Origin: SSEF01 sp964604195
Lineage (GTDB): Bacteria; Patescibacteriota; Minisyncoccia; Moranbacterales; UBA1568
Length of the DNA stretch: 57,254 nt
Assembly (NCBI GenBank): GCA_964604195.1
Contig: CAZRXW010000003.1
Location: forward strand, 1 to 57,254
Direction of reading: 5' to 3'
Below, in pieces: positions 17,075 through 25,376 of this stretch. Made by a program: the position numbers and the translations under genes. The notes below the pieces were generated by a model, which saw only the letters and a program-made list of their open reading frames with translations, was not told the origin of the DNA and did no database searches. The stretch's first letter is position 1; each line of letters starts with the position of its first letter.

Positions 17075-17692
17075 CTATAACAAGACAGTAAGAAGTAACC
17101 CAGCAACAACTGGAAGTATAAGATTATCTAGCCCATTGATCAAAACAAATTCTACCGCAGTAAGTATAAGTGGTAATACAAAAATAATTGATAATAATTG
17201 AGGTACAAAAATAAATGTTATCACCAAACTTGTTATGTAAAAGACCATTGCCCCGACCAATGTTTTCGAATTATTAAAAATTTTCAATGTTTTACGACCC
17301 CATCGTTCACCGACAAAGCCAGCTAAAGCATCAGAAATACCCATAATCGCCACTCCATACTGAAAAGCCGTTACATTGTCTGGCAAGAGCACTACAGCTG
17401 CCACAATAATGCCGAGAGGAAAGTAAACATCCCCATAAGTTTTTCTATTAGTAGTTTGAATTGATGAAAAGTTGTCAGTATTTCTTCCTACTAATAGCAA
17501 ACCTGCAAATAAAACATTAACAATGATAATTGCAACATGTGATACAAAAAGCGGAGCGACAATGTTGATTACTCCAGCCCCAATATGAGCCAGTCGTCTC
17601 GATAAGTCATTAGAGATAAAAGACTTGCGTTTCAATACCTCTACTAAAATAAGGAGTATCGATGACAAGATGATAAAAAACGCTATGTTCAT
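17075..17692 (-). CDS. CTP-dependent prenol/dolichol/diacylglycerol kinase-like membrane protein
   Basis: This 205-residue polytopic protein has six or seven hydrophobic segments. Motifs of the SEC59/VTE5/DGK1 family are SNDLSRRLAHIGAGV at residues 27-41, YGDVYFPLGIIVAAVVLLP, GISDALAGFVGERWGRKTLKIFNNSKTLVG split over residues 118-147 (with the Asp-Ala-Leu-Ala-Gly and Lys-Thr-Leu-Val-Gly cores), and a terminal LINGLDNLILPVVAGLL. Known members phosphorylate dolichol, phytol or diacylglycerol using CTP. It is the last gene of a six-gene minus-strand operon and its start overlaps the stop of the GNAT gene by 4 nt. With UbiA and the dikinase nearby, a prenol substrate is an attractive inference; diacylglycerol fits BtaA equally well. 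Confidence 0.75.
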   Translation of the reverse strand: MNIAFFIILSSILLILVEVLKRKSFISNDLSRRLAHIGAGVINIVAPLFVSHVAIIIVNVLFAGLLLVGRNTDNFSSIQTTNRKTYGDVYFPLGIIVAAVVLLPDNVTAFQYGVAIMGISDALAGFVGERWGRKTLKIFNNSKTLVGAMVFYITSLVITFIFVPQLLSIIFVLPLILTAVEFVLINGLDNLILPVVAGLLLTVLL

Positions 17693-18714
17693 ACTGTTAG
17701 TTTGTATTCAAAAACCGAATATCTTCGAAAGACCCTGACATCTTCCATGGGATAGTTATGAACCTGGTTTCCATCTTTGATTAAGACATACATAATCTTT
17801 TCCATTTCATCAATCTCTGCTTCCTCATGGACTCTGAGTGCTAAAGCGTTACCAAGACCTTTTCCTTGGAATTCTGGAGCTATGCAAATTGTTTTGCATA
17901 CGAGGTTTAGCCCCTCCTTCATTGTACTGCAATAGCCCACGAGTACATCATTTTGGTATAGCAAGAATAGTTTATAAATATGTTCGTTTATTTTGCTCAG
18001 GTCGTACAGATTTGAAAATTCTGCAGTATCTAAATTGGTGTAACCCCAACTCCTTTCATTGAAAACAACGGCTGAAAGTTTTGCGATTGTGAATAGTATT
18101 TCAGGTGAAATCTCTTTTGTGACTTCTATTTTAAAATTTCCTTCACTGAGTTTTTGTGTAATGGTGTCCTTGTGCTTTTTAAGTAACTCGAGAATATTAA
18201 GATATGAATCCCTGATACCAGAACTATACGTAACTTCATTTGTCGGATTTACCTGAGTTAAATAATCGTAATAATAAATGGGCGTCACAGGTTCGGTCTT
18301 AAAAAACGGCGCAGATGAATCTTCCTTAATGCATCGATACTGATGCCAGATACTGCCATTAATTGGACCTTTAAGCATTTGTATCTTGTGCATGTTTGCT
18401 AGCTCTGTAAGCTTCCGCCACACTACTTCAAAAACTGTGACATCATCTACAACTTCAAGGAAACCAAAAAACGCTTCGTTCTCTCCAAGGCGCTCATCTA
18501 CAACCAGAGCTACATGAGCGATCATTTGACCATCATTGTAGATAGCTATAGGGAAAAATTTTATATGCTCGCTTGTGCAACAGAAATCGTAGGCTTTTCC
18601 GTATTCTTTAAGAAAAAAATCAAAGTTGGTATTTGAACCATAAAGTGACCTGAGGAAGTCAATAAGATCCTTTTTTGTGTGAAAGTCTGCAGGTCTGTAT
18701 GTTTCTATTTTCAT
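17689..18714 (-). CDS. GNAT-family acyltransferase (341 aa)
   Basis: The C-terminal 120 residues form a GNAT fold: beta strands LFLLYQNDVLVGYCST, then KTICIAPEFQGKGLGNALALRVHEEAE, whose QGKGLG loop is the acetyl-CoA pyrophosphate-binding motif A, then IMYVLIKDGNQVHNYPME. The N-terminal half (PIAIYNDGQMIAHVALVVDER) looks like a second, degenerate GNAT unit, so it is probably a tandem-GNAT protein. The acyl donor and acceptor are unknown. It is translationally coupled on both sides (4-nt overlaps with the dikinase upstream and the kinase downstream), so it probably modifies an intermediate or product of this lipid operon. No membrane helix is seen, so it is probably cytosolic. Confidence 0.7.
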   Translation of the reverse strand: MKIETYRPADFHTKKDLIDFLRSLYGSNTNFDFFLKEYGKAYDFCCTSEHIKFFPIAIYNDGQMIAHVALVVDERLGENEAFFGFLEVVDDVTVFEVVWRKLTELANMHKIQMLKGPINGSIWHQYRCIKEDSSAPFFKTEPVTPIYYYDYLTQVNPTNEVTYSSGIRDSYLNILELLKKHKDTITQKLSEGNFKIEVTKEISPEILFTIAKLSAVVFNERSWGYTNLDTAEFSNLYDLSKINEHIYKLFLLYQNDVLVGYCSTMKEGLNLVCKTICIAPEFQGKGLGNALALRVHEEAEIDEMEKIMYVLIKDGNQVHNYPMEDVRVFRRYSVFEYKLTV

Positions 18715-20990
18715 ATAACTTTTATTTTTCCGGTTGAGCCATCAATTTCTACTTTTTGTCCATCTTTGTACCGGTCAGTGGCACCTCTCACTCCGATAAC
18801 TGCGGGTATACCAAGTTCTCGAGCAACGATCGAAGCATGTGATAAAACACCACCATGTTCAATTATGAGTCCTTTTGATAAAGCTATCAGAGCAGTCCAT
18901 CCCGGATCAGTATGTTTGGTAACCAGAATCTCAAAATCAATTTTATCTGGCATCTCAAATTCTTTCATGACTTTTACCCTTCCTGAGGCAATGCCTGCCG
19001 AGACACCCCGAACAGTAGATGGTTCAGATTGTGTCTGACCTACCTCATCTATTATCTCGCCACCGAGCGTCAAAAAGTGTGAAGGTGGTGTTTTATCTTG
19101 ATACTTAAAGTATGTTTGTTTACGTTGCGATATCTTCATTGGAAGGTCTGGGATTTCTTGTCCATCAGCCACTGCCAAAACTTCATCAACAGACATGTAG
19201 AGAACGTCATCAGCATGCTTGAGTACTTTTTGATCTTCTAGGATCACTCCTACTCGCCTAAATACACTGCGTGTGATAGAAAACATATTAGATCGGAATA
19301 ATCGAAAATCTTCTCGTTGTGAAGCATATTTTTTAAATCTTTTGAGCGAGTGCTTGAATAGAATATTCTTGAAAAAAGGAAGTGGCACGGCCTTCACTTC
19401 ACTTCGTTCAACTTGTTTTGGGGTATAGTTTTCGTATGCCCGTAACACGGTCATGAATTTCCTGGTATCTTCATCGATACCAACAGTTTCCAGCTTAAGC
19501 TCATTAGCGAAACGTCCTCCAAATTCTTCAAGATACTGCTCATACTGAGCCTTGATGTATGGCTTACTATCAAGAACGATTTTAAATTCTTTGCTATTTC
19601 CACTTTGTACTACTTTCCATAAATCTGGCTCTCCTTGGATTTGTTTAATCAATTCTATTAGATAGCCGACTTGCTCAGTTGCCTTACTCTTAAAGAGAAG
19701 TATTTCTTGCAGGTTTTCCTCTGGGTATAGCTTCTGTAGAATTCCCAAGTAAGTCATCACAAAGAAATCATTTTCAAGTGTAACGTACCACTTTCGAAGT
19801 AGATCATCCTCTAAGAGATTAAAATGATCACGGCACTCTGGAAGTGTAAGTTTTTCAAAGTCTGTTTTTTTCAGTTCTTTAATATGTTTTGAAACATATT
19901 TCCTAAATCGTTTTTCAGTGATTCTAAATATGAGGACTTTAACTAAGACAATAGCTGGATAGGCAATTGTAAACAGTAAGCTTGGTTTTATTGTGGTCGC
20001 AATCTCTTGTCTGTGGTTGCTGGTAATCATTGTCTCAAAGTTCTCCTTGTTTCTTTTATAGCCTGGAACAAACTGAGCCATGCGGTACCAATTATTCATG
20101 TTGTAGTACATCCGGCCATGAGAAAAACCGAGCAATTTTTCAAAAACGTATGCATGCTTTTTGAGAGTCTTTTTTGATACGCCTGACATCCTCAAGAAAT
20201 CTGTATAGACAACCTTATATATACGCTCAGCAAACGAAGCAGTGAGTGGGAGAACAATTCCAGAATAGCTTTCTGCTATGTTGGCGCTGTCAAAATATAA
20301 TTGCTCAGGGATTTCTATATTCTTGGTGACAGGACGTGATTGCAAAATATACAGAGTTTTATTCTGAAAACACCACTCAATGTCCTGTGGTTTATTAAAG
20401 TGTTTTTCAGAATTATTTGCCAGCTCTACAACTTGTCTGAGTTGATCAACAGTTAATGATTCGTCCCCATCCATTTGCTCTTTTAAGATACCAGCATGAA
20501 AAGATAGGACGGGCTTTTCTTTAATAATAGATTTTCTGATTAAAGTGCCGTCTTTCTGAGTAAGATATTCATCACAAGCCTTACCTTCAACAACATTCTT
20601 ACAAAGTCCAAAGTTAGAGTTAATGACAACAACACCTTCACCATTGTCTGAAAAGGCGATACCAGAAACATCACTTGGTACAAACTCTTGAATTATGACT
20701 GATCCGTCTAAGTCTCCAAATGAACTAAGTACTCTCTGCACTTCCTTAAATACGTCACTTTTAGTAACTGCTACAGCAGAATAAAAATGTCCAGCGTAAG
20801 ATTTATTATCACCGTCCTCGCCAGAAGCTGATGATCTAACAGCAAAGTAATTTTTGTTAGGTAATTTTTCATCTAGAGTCTGTAGTATTCTTTCCTTATC
20901 CCATGATTCATCGCAAACAAAAAAAGGTGGCACGTTGAAGCCTGCGTTCTGTAATTTTTGTAGTGATTCTGCTTTACCGCCGATATTCAT
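18711..20990 (-). CDS. ATP-dependent dikinase with PPDK ATP-grasp and swivelling His domain
   Basis: The N-terminal 230 residues match the PEP synthase/PPDK ATP-binding domain (MNIGGKAESLQKL, YFAVRSSASGEDGDNKSYAG, VIIQEFVPSDVSGIAF, PQDIEWCF..LYILQSRPV). The last 110 residues are the PEP-utilising mobile domain with EHGGVLSHASIVARELGIPA (catalytic His in SHAS). The C-terminal TIM-barrel PEP/pyruvate domain of PEP synthase is absent: the protein ends right after the swivel domain. That order (ATP-grasp, 400-residue middle domain, His domain) is the one of rifampicin phosphotransferase-type dikinases, which move the beta phosphate of ATP to a small hydrophobic substrate. It overlaps the GNAT start by 4 nt and follows UbiA by 9 nt. 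A lipid or prenol acceptor is inferred from context. Confidence 0.8.
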   Translation of the reverse strand: MNIGGKAESLQKLQNAGFNVPPFFVCDESWDKERILQTLDEKLPNKNYFAVRSSASGEDGDNKSYAGHFYSAVAVTKSDVFKEVQRVLSSFGDLDGSVIIQEFVPSDVSGIAFSDNGEGVVVINSNFGLCKNVVEGKACDEYLTQKDGTLIRKSIIKEKPVLSFHAGILKEQMDGDESLTVDQLRQVVELANNSEKHFNKPQDIEWCFQNKTLYILQSRPVTKNIEIPEQLYFDSANIAESYSGIVLPLTASFAERIYKVVYTDFLRMSGVSKKTLKKHAYVFEKLLGFSHGRMYYNMNNWYRMAQFVPGYKRNKENFETMITSNHRQEIATTIKPSLLFTIAYPAIVLVKVLIFRITEKRFRKYVSKHIKELKKTDFEKLTLPECRDHFNLLEDDLLRKWYVTLENDFFVMTYLGILQKLYPEENLQEILLFKSKATEQVGYLIELIKQIQGEPDLWKVVQSGNSKEFKIVLDSKPYIKAQYEQYLEEFGGRFANELKLETVGIDEDTRKFMTVLRAYENYTPKQVERSEVKAVPLPFFKNILFKHSLKRFKKYASQREDFRLFRSNMFSITRSVFRRVGVILEDQKVLKHADDVLYMSVDEVLAVADGQEIPDLPMKISQRKQTYFKYQDKTPPSHFLTLGGEIIDEVGQTQSEPSTVRGVSAGIASGRVKVMKEFEMPDKIDFEILVTKHTDPGWTALIALSKGLIIEHGGVLSHASIVARELGIPAVIGVRGATDRYKDGQKVEIDGSTGKIKVI

Positions 20991-20999
20991 AAATAATTT

Positions 21000-21887
21000 C
21001 TATACTGCCAAGAACAACAAGATATTAAAGCTTCCGTACATCACCATAAACGAGAGTTGCATGAGTTGGTTCGTCTTTTCTTCCTTGCGCATTTTATTAA
21101 TAAACAAAGTGCTGTACGTGCCAATTACTAATGCTATTACCACAGGAATCCAATACGTTATTTCGGTCTGAATCAAAACCATTGCTTTTACAAAAAGTAA
21201 AATGTTAAAAGTTGCAAAAGCCGCGTAAATCAAAAGAGCATTGTTAAGACCCAAGAACCATGTGTACGTATCTTTCCCAGTACCATCGTTACCAGGGCTT
21301 TTAACTTTTCTGAGAAACTCGAAAATTATTGTTCCCGTTGTTGTAAACAGAAAATGTACCGTAACGAGTGTAGTGAAAGAGAAGGAGGGATTAGCTATGG
21401 TATATACCAGAATCTGCAACAGAAGCATTTGAACTAAATTGACAGCATTGTATAGGTAAAAATATCTTCTAAACTGCAAGCCTAGAAAGAATTCTTTTCG
21501 TGCGAAATATGAGTAAAGCAGCATCGCTACTGCAATGAGTAGAGCTTTAGGGCTTGCATATAATGACGCTAGAGGAACGGCAACTATCGCAAGCCAATCG
21601 ATGACTCTGAGTTCTTTTAAGGAAATGATTCCAGACGATACGGGCCTTTCTTTGTGATGTCTCAGATCATGCTCATAGTCTCGAAACTCATCAATGATTC
21701 TGACATGCAAAAGGTACGCAACAGAGACAATGAGCGCAATCAAAACAAACTTGAATTCAGCTTGTGACGCTACAACTGCGCCAGAGCTGAGAATAGCCGG
21801 CAAGAAACTGAGACCCAGAACAAAAATCGGAAAACGCTCCTTCTGATATACGTAAAAGTTTTTAGTTGTGGTTAATAACGTGCTCAT
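21000..21887 (-). CDS. UbiA-superfamily prenyltransferase-like membrane protein
   Basis: The 295-residue protein has eight or nine hydrophobic segments. The first Asp-rich motif is RIIDEFRDYEHDLRHHKERP (Asp 66, 70 and 74), followed by VSSG, the normal sequence after UbiA motif 1. The second is in SPGNDGTGKDTYTWFLG (about residue 200), with Asp and Lys-Asp in the expected loop. UbiA proteins transfer a prenyl group from a prenyl diphosphate to an aromatic, a glycerol phosphate or another acceptor in the membrane. The start overlaps the BtaA-like stop by 4 nt. CPR bacteria generally lack quinone synthesis, so an acceptor other than a quinone ring is likely; this is inference. Confidence 0.8.
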   Translation of the reverse strand: MSTLLTTTKNFYVYQKERFPIFVLGLSFLPAILSSGAVVASQAEFKFVLIALIVSVAYLLHVRIIDEFRDYEHDLRHHKERPVSSGIISLKELRVIDWLAIVAVPLASLYASPKALLIAVAMLLYSYFARKEFFLGLQFRRYFYLYNAVNLVQMLLLQILVYTIANPSFSFTTLVTVHFLFTTTGTIIFEFLRKVKSPGNDGTGKDTYTWFLGLNNALLIYAAFATFNILLFVKAMVLIQTEITYWIPVVIALVIGTYSTLFINKMRKEEKTNQLMQLSFMVMYGSFNILLFLAV

Positions 21888-22951
21888 TTTGTAATTGTGT
21901 AAATATGAAAACTTTTATAAAAATAGAGTCTATCCTGATCTTCAAGTACCTTTTTAAGGTCGATATCAGGGACGACACTCTGTTCTATTTCTCTCGGTGC
22001 TGTATGTTCAATCTGGTTACACCAATAGACAACCTTGGCCCCGTTTTCTGCGGTGCGGACAATCTCCCCCCAGACTTCTAATGCATCATCGGTTGTTAAA
22101 AACTCAAAAGCGTCTGAAAGACTATACTTTGTGAGAGAATTATCAGAAGTACTTTTGAGAAAGCTCAGTAAGTCCTCGTTTCTAAACTCACACTTGTTAG
22201 CGTTGTATTTTCGCAACTCAGTATAGTTTTCTCTTGAGAGATAATCTGGTAGTGAATCTCCGTATTCACCGGTCAATGCGTAGTTTATATAAGGGTTTGT
22301 TTTTAAGTGATTGCGATAAATAAGCCGCTCAAGTTTTTTTAGGTAGCTTTCATTTTTACTTTTCTGCCTGTGTGCACCTGCCTGACGTGCAAGTCTTCGG
22401 AGCAGAGAAGAATTAGTTGCAACACTAAAGAAGAATCCCCATCGCCGCGTATTCCAGGCTTTTTCATAAAAAGATATCTGGTCCTGTAAGCTATTTTGAT
22501 TAACAAATTGAGATATTGTCCGTTTTGAATGTACTAATGGAAGTACATATTTTCTGAAGCCATTTAAGTATTTTTCAAACTTACCGCTATGGATGACTCC
22601 ATGCTTAATAAGGTTCATGTTGCTTTCAAACCATAAACGAGCGTTATCAGATAAAAGCTCAGAAACCTGGGTGTAGTAGCTCATTCTCTTTCTAGAATCT
22701 GTTACCCCTAATAACTCCAGATACTCTTCATGACTCAAAATCTTTGATGACTGGAGTTTCAGTTCTGCTAGATAATTCTGAGCTGAATTTATATCAATGG
22801 AGAAAATCTTTTTTGGATTCTCAAGGAGTAAGGCAAGAGTGTTGTCTCCTCCAGAAGTGATTGATAGTACTACGTCATCATTTGAAATAGTGAGAGCGCG
22901 TTTTAGCAAGTTGGTATCTTCCCAGCACTGACTGTAATTGATTGTACTCAT
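21884..22951 (-). CDS. BtaA-like (DUF3419) SAM-dependent 3-amino-3-carboxypropyltransferase
   Basis: The protein (355 residues) begins NYSQCWEDTNLLKRAL, then VVLSITSGGDNTLALLL and IFSIDINSAQNYLAELKL, the SAM-binding pattern of DUF3419/BtaA. The C-terminal half has FRNEDLLSFL, YSLSDAFEFL and VVYWCNQIEH, where the second part of the Rossmann-like site of this family lies. BtaA moves the 3-amino-3-carboxypropyl group of SAM to diacylglycerol, the first step to betaine lipids (DGTS); BtaB then trimethylates the amine. No BtaB homologue is evident in the operon. It overlaps its neighbours SDR (upstream) and UbiA (downstream) by 4 nt each. The acceptor here could be diacylglycerol or a prenylated lipid. 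Confidence 0.85.
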   Translation of the reverse strand: MSTINYSQCWEDTNLLKRALTISNDDVVLSITSGGDNTLALLLENPKKIFSIDINSAQNYLAELKLQSSKILSHEEYLELLGVTDSRKRMSYYTQVSELLSDNARLWFESNMNLIKHGVIHSGKFEKYLNGFRKYVLPLVHSKRTISQFVNQNSLQDQISFYEKAWNTRRWGFFFSVATNSSLLRRLARQAGAHRQKSKNESYLKKLERLIYRNHLKTNPYINYALTGEYGDSLPDYLSRENYTELRKYNANKCEFRNEDLLSFLKSTSDNSLTKYSLSDAFEFLTTDDALEVWGEIVRTAENGAKVVYWCNQIEHTAPREIEQSVVPDIDLKKVLEDQDRLYFYKSFHIYTITK

Positions 22952-23892
22952 ACAGTGCTGATGTTATTGGAGCCTTGAAAAGAGCTGAGTGTTCTCTTGA
23001 TATATTCTTCTTTTATCAGATTTTTATCTAGAGCTGATTTTGGGAAATTATATGGCAGTGACCAATAAGGACTAAAGTGCTTACCAGAGAAATAGAGAAT
23101 TTCTTCTGCCTGTGTCTTATCGAGCTTTTCATACTCTGGAAATCCGATGTCTAGAAACTCAAATTTTTCTTTGATTCCAAAAAAATCTAGAGTTACATCA
23201 AGCACCCACTGTGCTTCGGGCGGTTCTGGATTAGTCACATAGACTAGTTTATCCAACGTATTATTGATGACGGTTTCAGAAATTATTTCTGCCGCCTGAT
23301 TAACAGGGACCATATTGGACGTTCCGGCCAATATAGGAAACCTAATCTTAGATCCACCCGCAACCCCAGCTGCTTCTAAGAACTTAGCAACGAGTAAGTA
23401 ATACCCGCTCCAATTTATGAGCTGGCCTGACTCACTATTACCGACTAGAACAGAAGGGCGGAATATCGTATGAGGGACACCGGAGTCTTGTAGGATTATT
23501 TCAGACTCAGCTTTATCGGTTTCATATACATTGCGGAGTTGTTCAGTACTTCCAGGTTCACGCCAGAGAAATGCGGTACTAACATAATAAATTGGCACCT
23601 TATGTTCTTTTGCAATCTGAATTACTGATTGCATCATCTTAGAGTTACTGTCCCCAGACTTTCTAAAATGAACATTTCCGGCACTGTGTATGATGCAATC
23701 TATCCGACTCAATCCTATGCTTGGAATCTCTTTCGTGAGATCTGTCTCGATTGCGTGTTTGAAATCTATCCCCAATCCATCTAGCGACTCTCGATTTCTG
23801 ACAACAGGAAAAATTTCTACCCTTTTTTTATTAAGGCTGCGTGCTATCTCAAAACCGAGATTACCTGTTATTCCTGTGAGTAATACGTTCAT
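22948..23892 (-). CDS. NAD(P)-dependent extended SDR (male-sterility/epimerase type)
   Basis: The 314-residue protein opens with MNVLLTGITGNLGFEIARSL, a TGxxGxxG dinucleotide-binding loop. IDCIIHSAGNVHF is the family His-Ser-Ala motif, YYVSTAF supplies the catalytic Ser/Thr, and VYETDKAESE contains the Tyr-x3-Lys pair. FRPSVLVG is the extended-SDR marker. Thioester reductase-like (male sterility) domains read in the same way, so it may reduce an acyl or polyprenyl intermediate; a sugar epimerase is the alternative. It is the first gene of the tightly overlapping six-gene unit and lies 9 nt behind a hairpin. A cytosolic soluble protein is expected. Confidence 0.8.
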   Translation of the reverse strand: MNVLLTGITGNLGFEIARSLNKKRVEIFPVVRNRESLDGLGIDFKHAIETDLTKEIPSIGLSRIDCIIHSAGNVHFRKSGDSNSKMMQSVIQIAKEHKVPIYYVSTAFLWREPGSTEQLRNVYETDKAESEIILQDSGVPHTIFRPSVLVGNSESGQLINWSGYYLLVAKFLEAAGVAGGSKIRFPILAGTSNMVPVNQAAEIISETVINNTLDKLVYVTNPEPPEAQWVLDVTLDFFGIKEKFEFLDIGFPEYEKLDKTQAEEILYFSGKHFSPYWSLPYNFPKSALDKNLIKEEYIKRTLSSFQGSNNISTV

Positions 23893-23901
23893 ATAAATTA
23901 A

Positions 23902-23932
23902 GAATAGCTCCTCCGCAAAAAAGGAGCTATTC
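23902..23932 (-). terminator. Hairpin between the membrane-protein gene and the lipid operon
   Basis: GAATAGCTCCT (23902-23912) and AGGAGCTATTC (23922-23932) are perfect 11-bp arms with a 9-nt loop. On the minus strand the T-tract is in the loop and only TTAATTTAT follows, so termination may be weak. The arm nearest the SDR start contains GGAGGAG, so it could also act as an attenuator or hide a ribosome site. Confidence 0.55.
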
Positions 23933-23961
23933 TCGAATCATTCTGTCGTGCTTTGTCTAAA

Positions 23962-24600
23962 CTAGCTTTGCCAGATATCTTTGCGAAAGAGCAGTGTCGT
24001 CCAGAACGCGAAGTAGGTCAAACCGATTGCCCAACCCGCAACAAGAAGTGACAGGTTGTCGGTGCTAGTGATAAGCACGATAGCTCCAACTACCTGAATC
24101 CCGAGTGCGAATTTTACGAATGTTGAATACCCAGACTTAAAGAGTTGAGCAACTTTTTCAACTAATGGAATAGTCACCATAACTAGAATAGTAACGTACA
24201 TGAGCTGTACAAATGGTGCCAGATTGAACATGAGGAACCCTTCATCTGAGATAAATTTTGGGGTTGGGAAAATGTATCGCCCAGCAATAAATGTTGCGAG
24301 AACAAATATACTTCCTCCTACCAGAAACAAATTTTTCAGAGCAGGATTAATATCGTCAGTAGCGGCACGTAGAAATGCAATAAATGAAACGAGTGTGAGC
24401 ACAGCGCCGACGGTAACAAATGTTGCCAAGTTGTCTGGCATCATTACCGCCAAAGCCCATGAAGCAAAACCGATAGTCTCGAGTAGTAGTCCAATACCGA
24501 AGTACTTAGCTACATCGCCTCCTTTTTTAAGAAAAAGTCCACCTACAATTGCAGTCGCAAATGTGGTATGAAGAAAGAAGGCTAACACAAAAAGGCTCAT
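23962..24600 (-). CDS. Seven-helix integral membrane protein, unknown
   Basis: From ATG 24600 the protein has 212 residues and about seven hydrophobic helices (for example SLFVLAFFLHTTFATAIVGGLFL, IGLLLETIGFASWALAVM and FVQLMYVTILVMVTIPLV), with very few polar motifs. An earlier ATG at 24642 lies one base after a TGATATAAT -10 box and could not be translated from that promoter, so I prefer 24600. I do not recognise the family. It precedes the lipid operon on the same strand, separated by a hairpin, and diverges from the PlsC-like gene. Its topology is compatible with a sensor or a lipid-related membrane protein, but nothing shows this. Confidence 0.65.
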   Translation of the reverse strand: MSLFVLAFFLHTTFATAIVGGLFLKKGGDVAKYFGIGLLLETIGFASWALAVMMPDNLATFVTVGAVLTLVSFIAFLRAATDDINPALKNLFLVGGSIFVLATFIAGRYIFPTPKFISDEGFLMFNLAPFVQLMYVTILVMVTIPLVEKVAQLFKSGYSTFVKFALGIQVVGAIVLITSTDNLSLLVAGWAIGLTYFAFWTTLLFRKDIWQS

Positions 24601-24643
24601 ACTTGTTAGTTTAGCTATTAAAATGGCGCCTAGCCATAACATA

Positions 24644-24652
24644 ATTATATCA
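24644..24652 (-). promoter_or_regulatory. Extended -10 element TGATATAAT
   Basis: Minus-strand TGATATAAT lies about 43 nt before ATG 24600. It is identical to the mini-pilin promoter box, supporting a local consensus of TGnTATAMT. Confidence 0.45.
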
Positions 24653-24689
24653 CGATATTAGGAATAGCCAGTGTATTAAGTTGTTCAAT

Positions 24690-25376
24690 ATGAGTATTTA
24701 CCATACAACCGGAAATATCATTCAACGTGTCGCCTGGCTACCACTCCGAATGATTTTTTCTTGTTTTCTAAAGATGGAGATTCGAGGGATTGATCATGCA
24801 AAAAAAATAGGCACCAATGCAATTTTTGCTGCTAACCACGCCAATGAATTTGACCCTCTTATCATTGTTTCTTGTTTACCATTCTTTTCAAGACATATAC
24901 CGTTAATTTTTGTTTCAAGGGAAAAGGAATTTTATGAAAAACTAGGTTGGAGAGGAAAAATATATGGCGGACTCTTTTTTAAACTAATGGGGGCTCTACA
25001 AGTGTATACGGGCTTAAATGACTACCGTAAGGCACTCAAGCACCACATTGACGCTTTGGAGTGCGGTAAGAATGTTTGCATCTTTCCAATGGGCAAAAAA
25101 CATCTTGACGAAGACATTCATAAAGCCAAGGGAGGAGTAGCATATTTAGCGGGAGTAAGTGGATTGCCAATTGTACCTGTTCGCATTACCGGCATTGAAT
25201 ATATGAAAGATGGTGATTTCTGGGGACGTCGAAGAAAGCTTGTAGTTACTTTCGGAGAGGCCGTCTATTTTAAAGAATTATCAGGATCAGATAGTACTAA
25301 TCCCGATAGAAACTTATGCGAACAAACAGCCGTTACTTTAATGGAGCGAATTGTCGCACTAAACAGTCACAGCTGA
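24690..25376 (+). CDS. PlsC-like 1-acylglycerol-3-phosphate acyltransferase
   Basis: The 228-residue protein (ATG 24690; a TTG three codons earlier is less likely) has motif I as ANHANEFDP (His-x4-Asp), a middle region KIYGGLFFKLMGALQVYTG, and the late motif GVSGLPIVPVRITG. This is the PlsC/LPLAT layout: transfer of an acyl chain to lysophosphatidate at the inner membrane face. Motif III, normally FPEGTR, is FPMGKK here, losing the Glu and Arg, so acceptor binding may differ. It is the only plus-strand gene of the lipid island and its end overlaps the convergent membrane-protein gene by 18 nt. Substrate inference is weak because of the altered motif. Confidence 0.78.
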   Translation: MSIYHTTGNIIQRVAWLPLRMIFSCFLKMEIRGIDHAKKIGTNAIFAANHANEFDPLIIVSCLPFFSRHIPLIFVSREKEFYEKLGWRGKIYGGLFFKLMGALQVYTGLNDYRKALKHHIDALECGKNVCIFPMGKKHLDEDIHKAKGGVAYLAGVSGLPIVPVRITGIEYMKDGDFWGRRRKLVVTFGEAVYFKELSGSDSTNPDRNLCEQTAVTLMERIVALNSHS

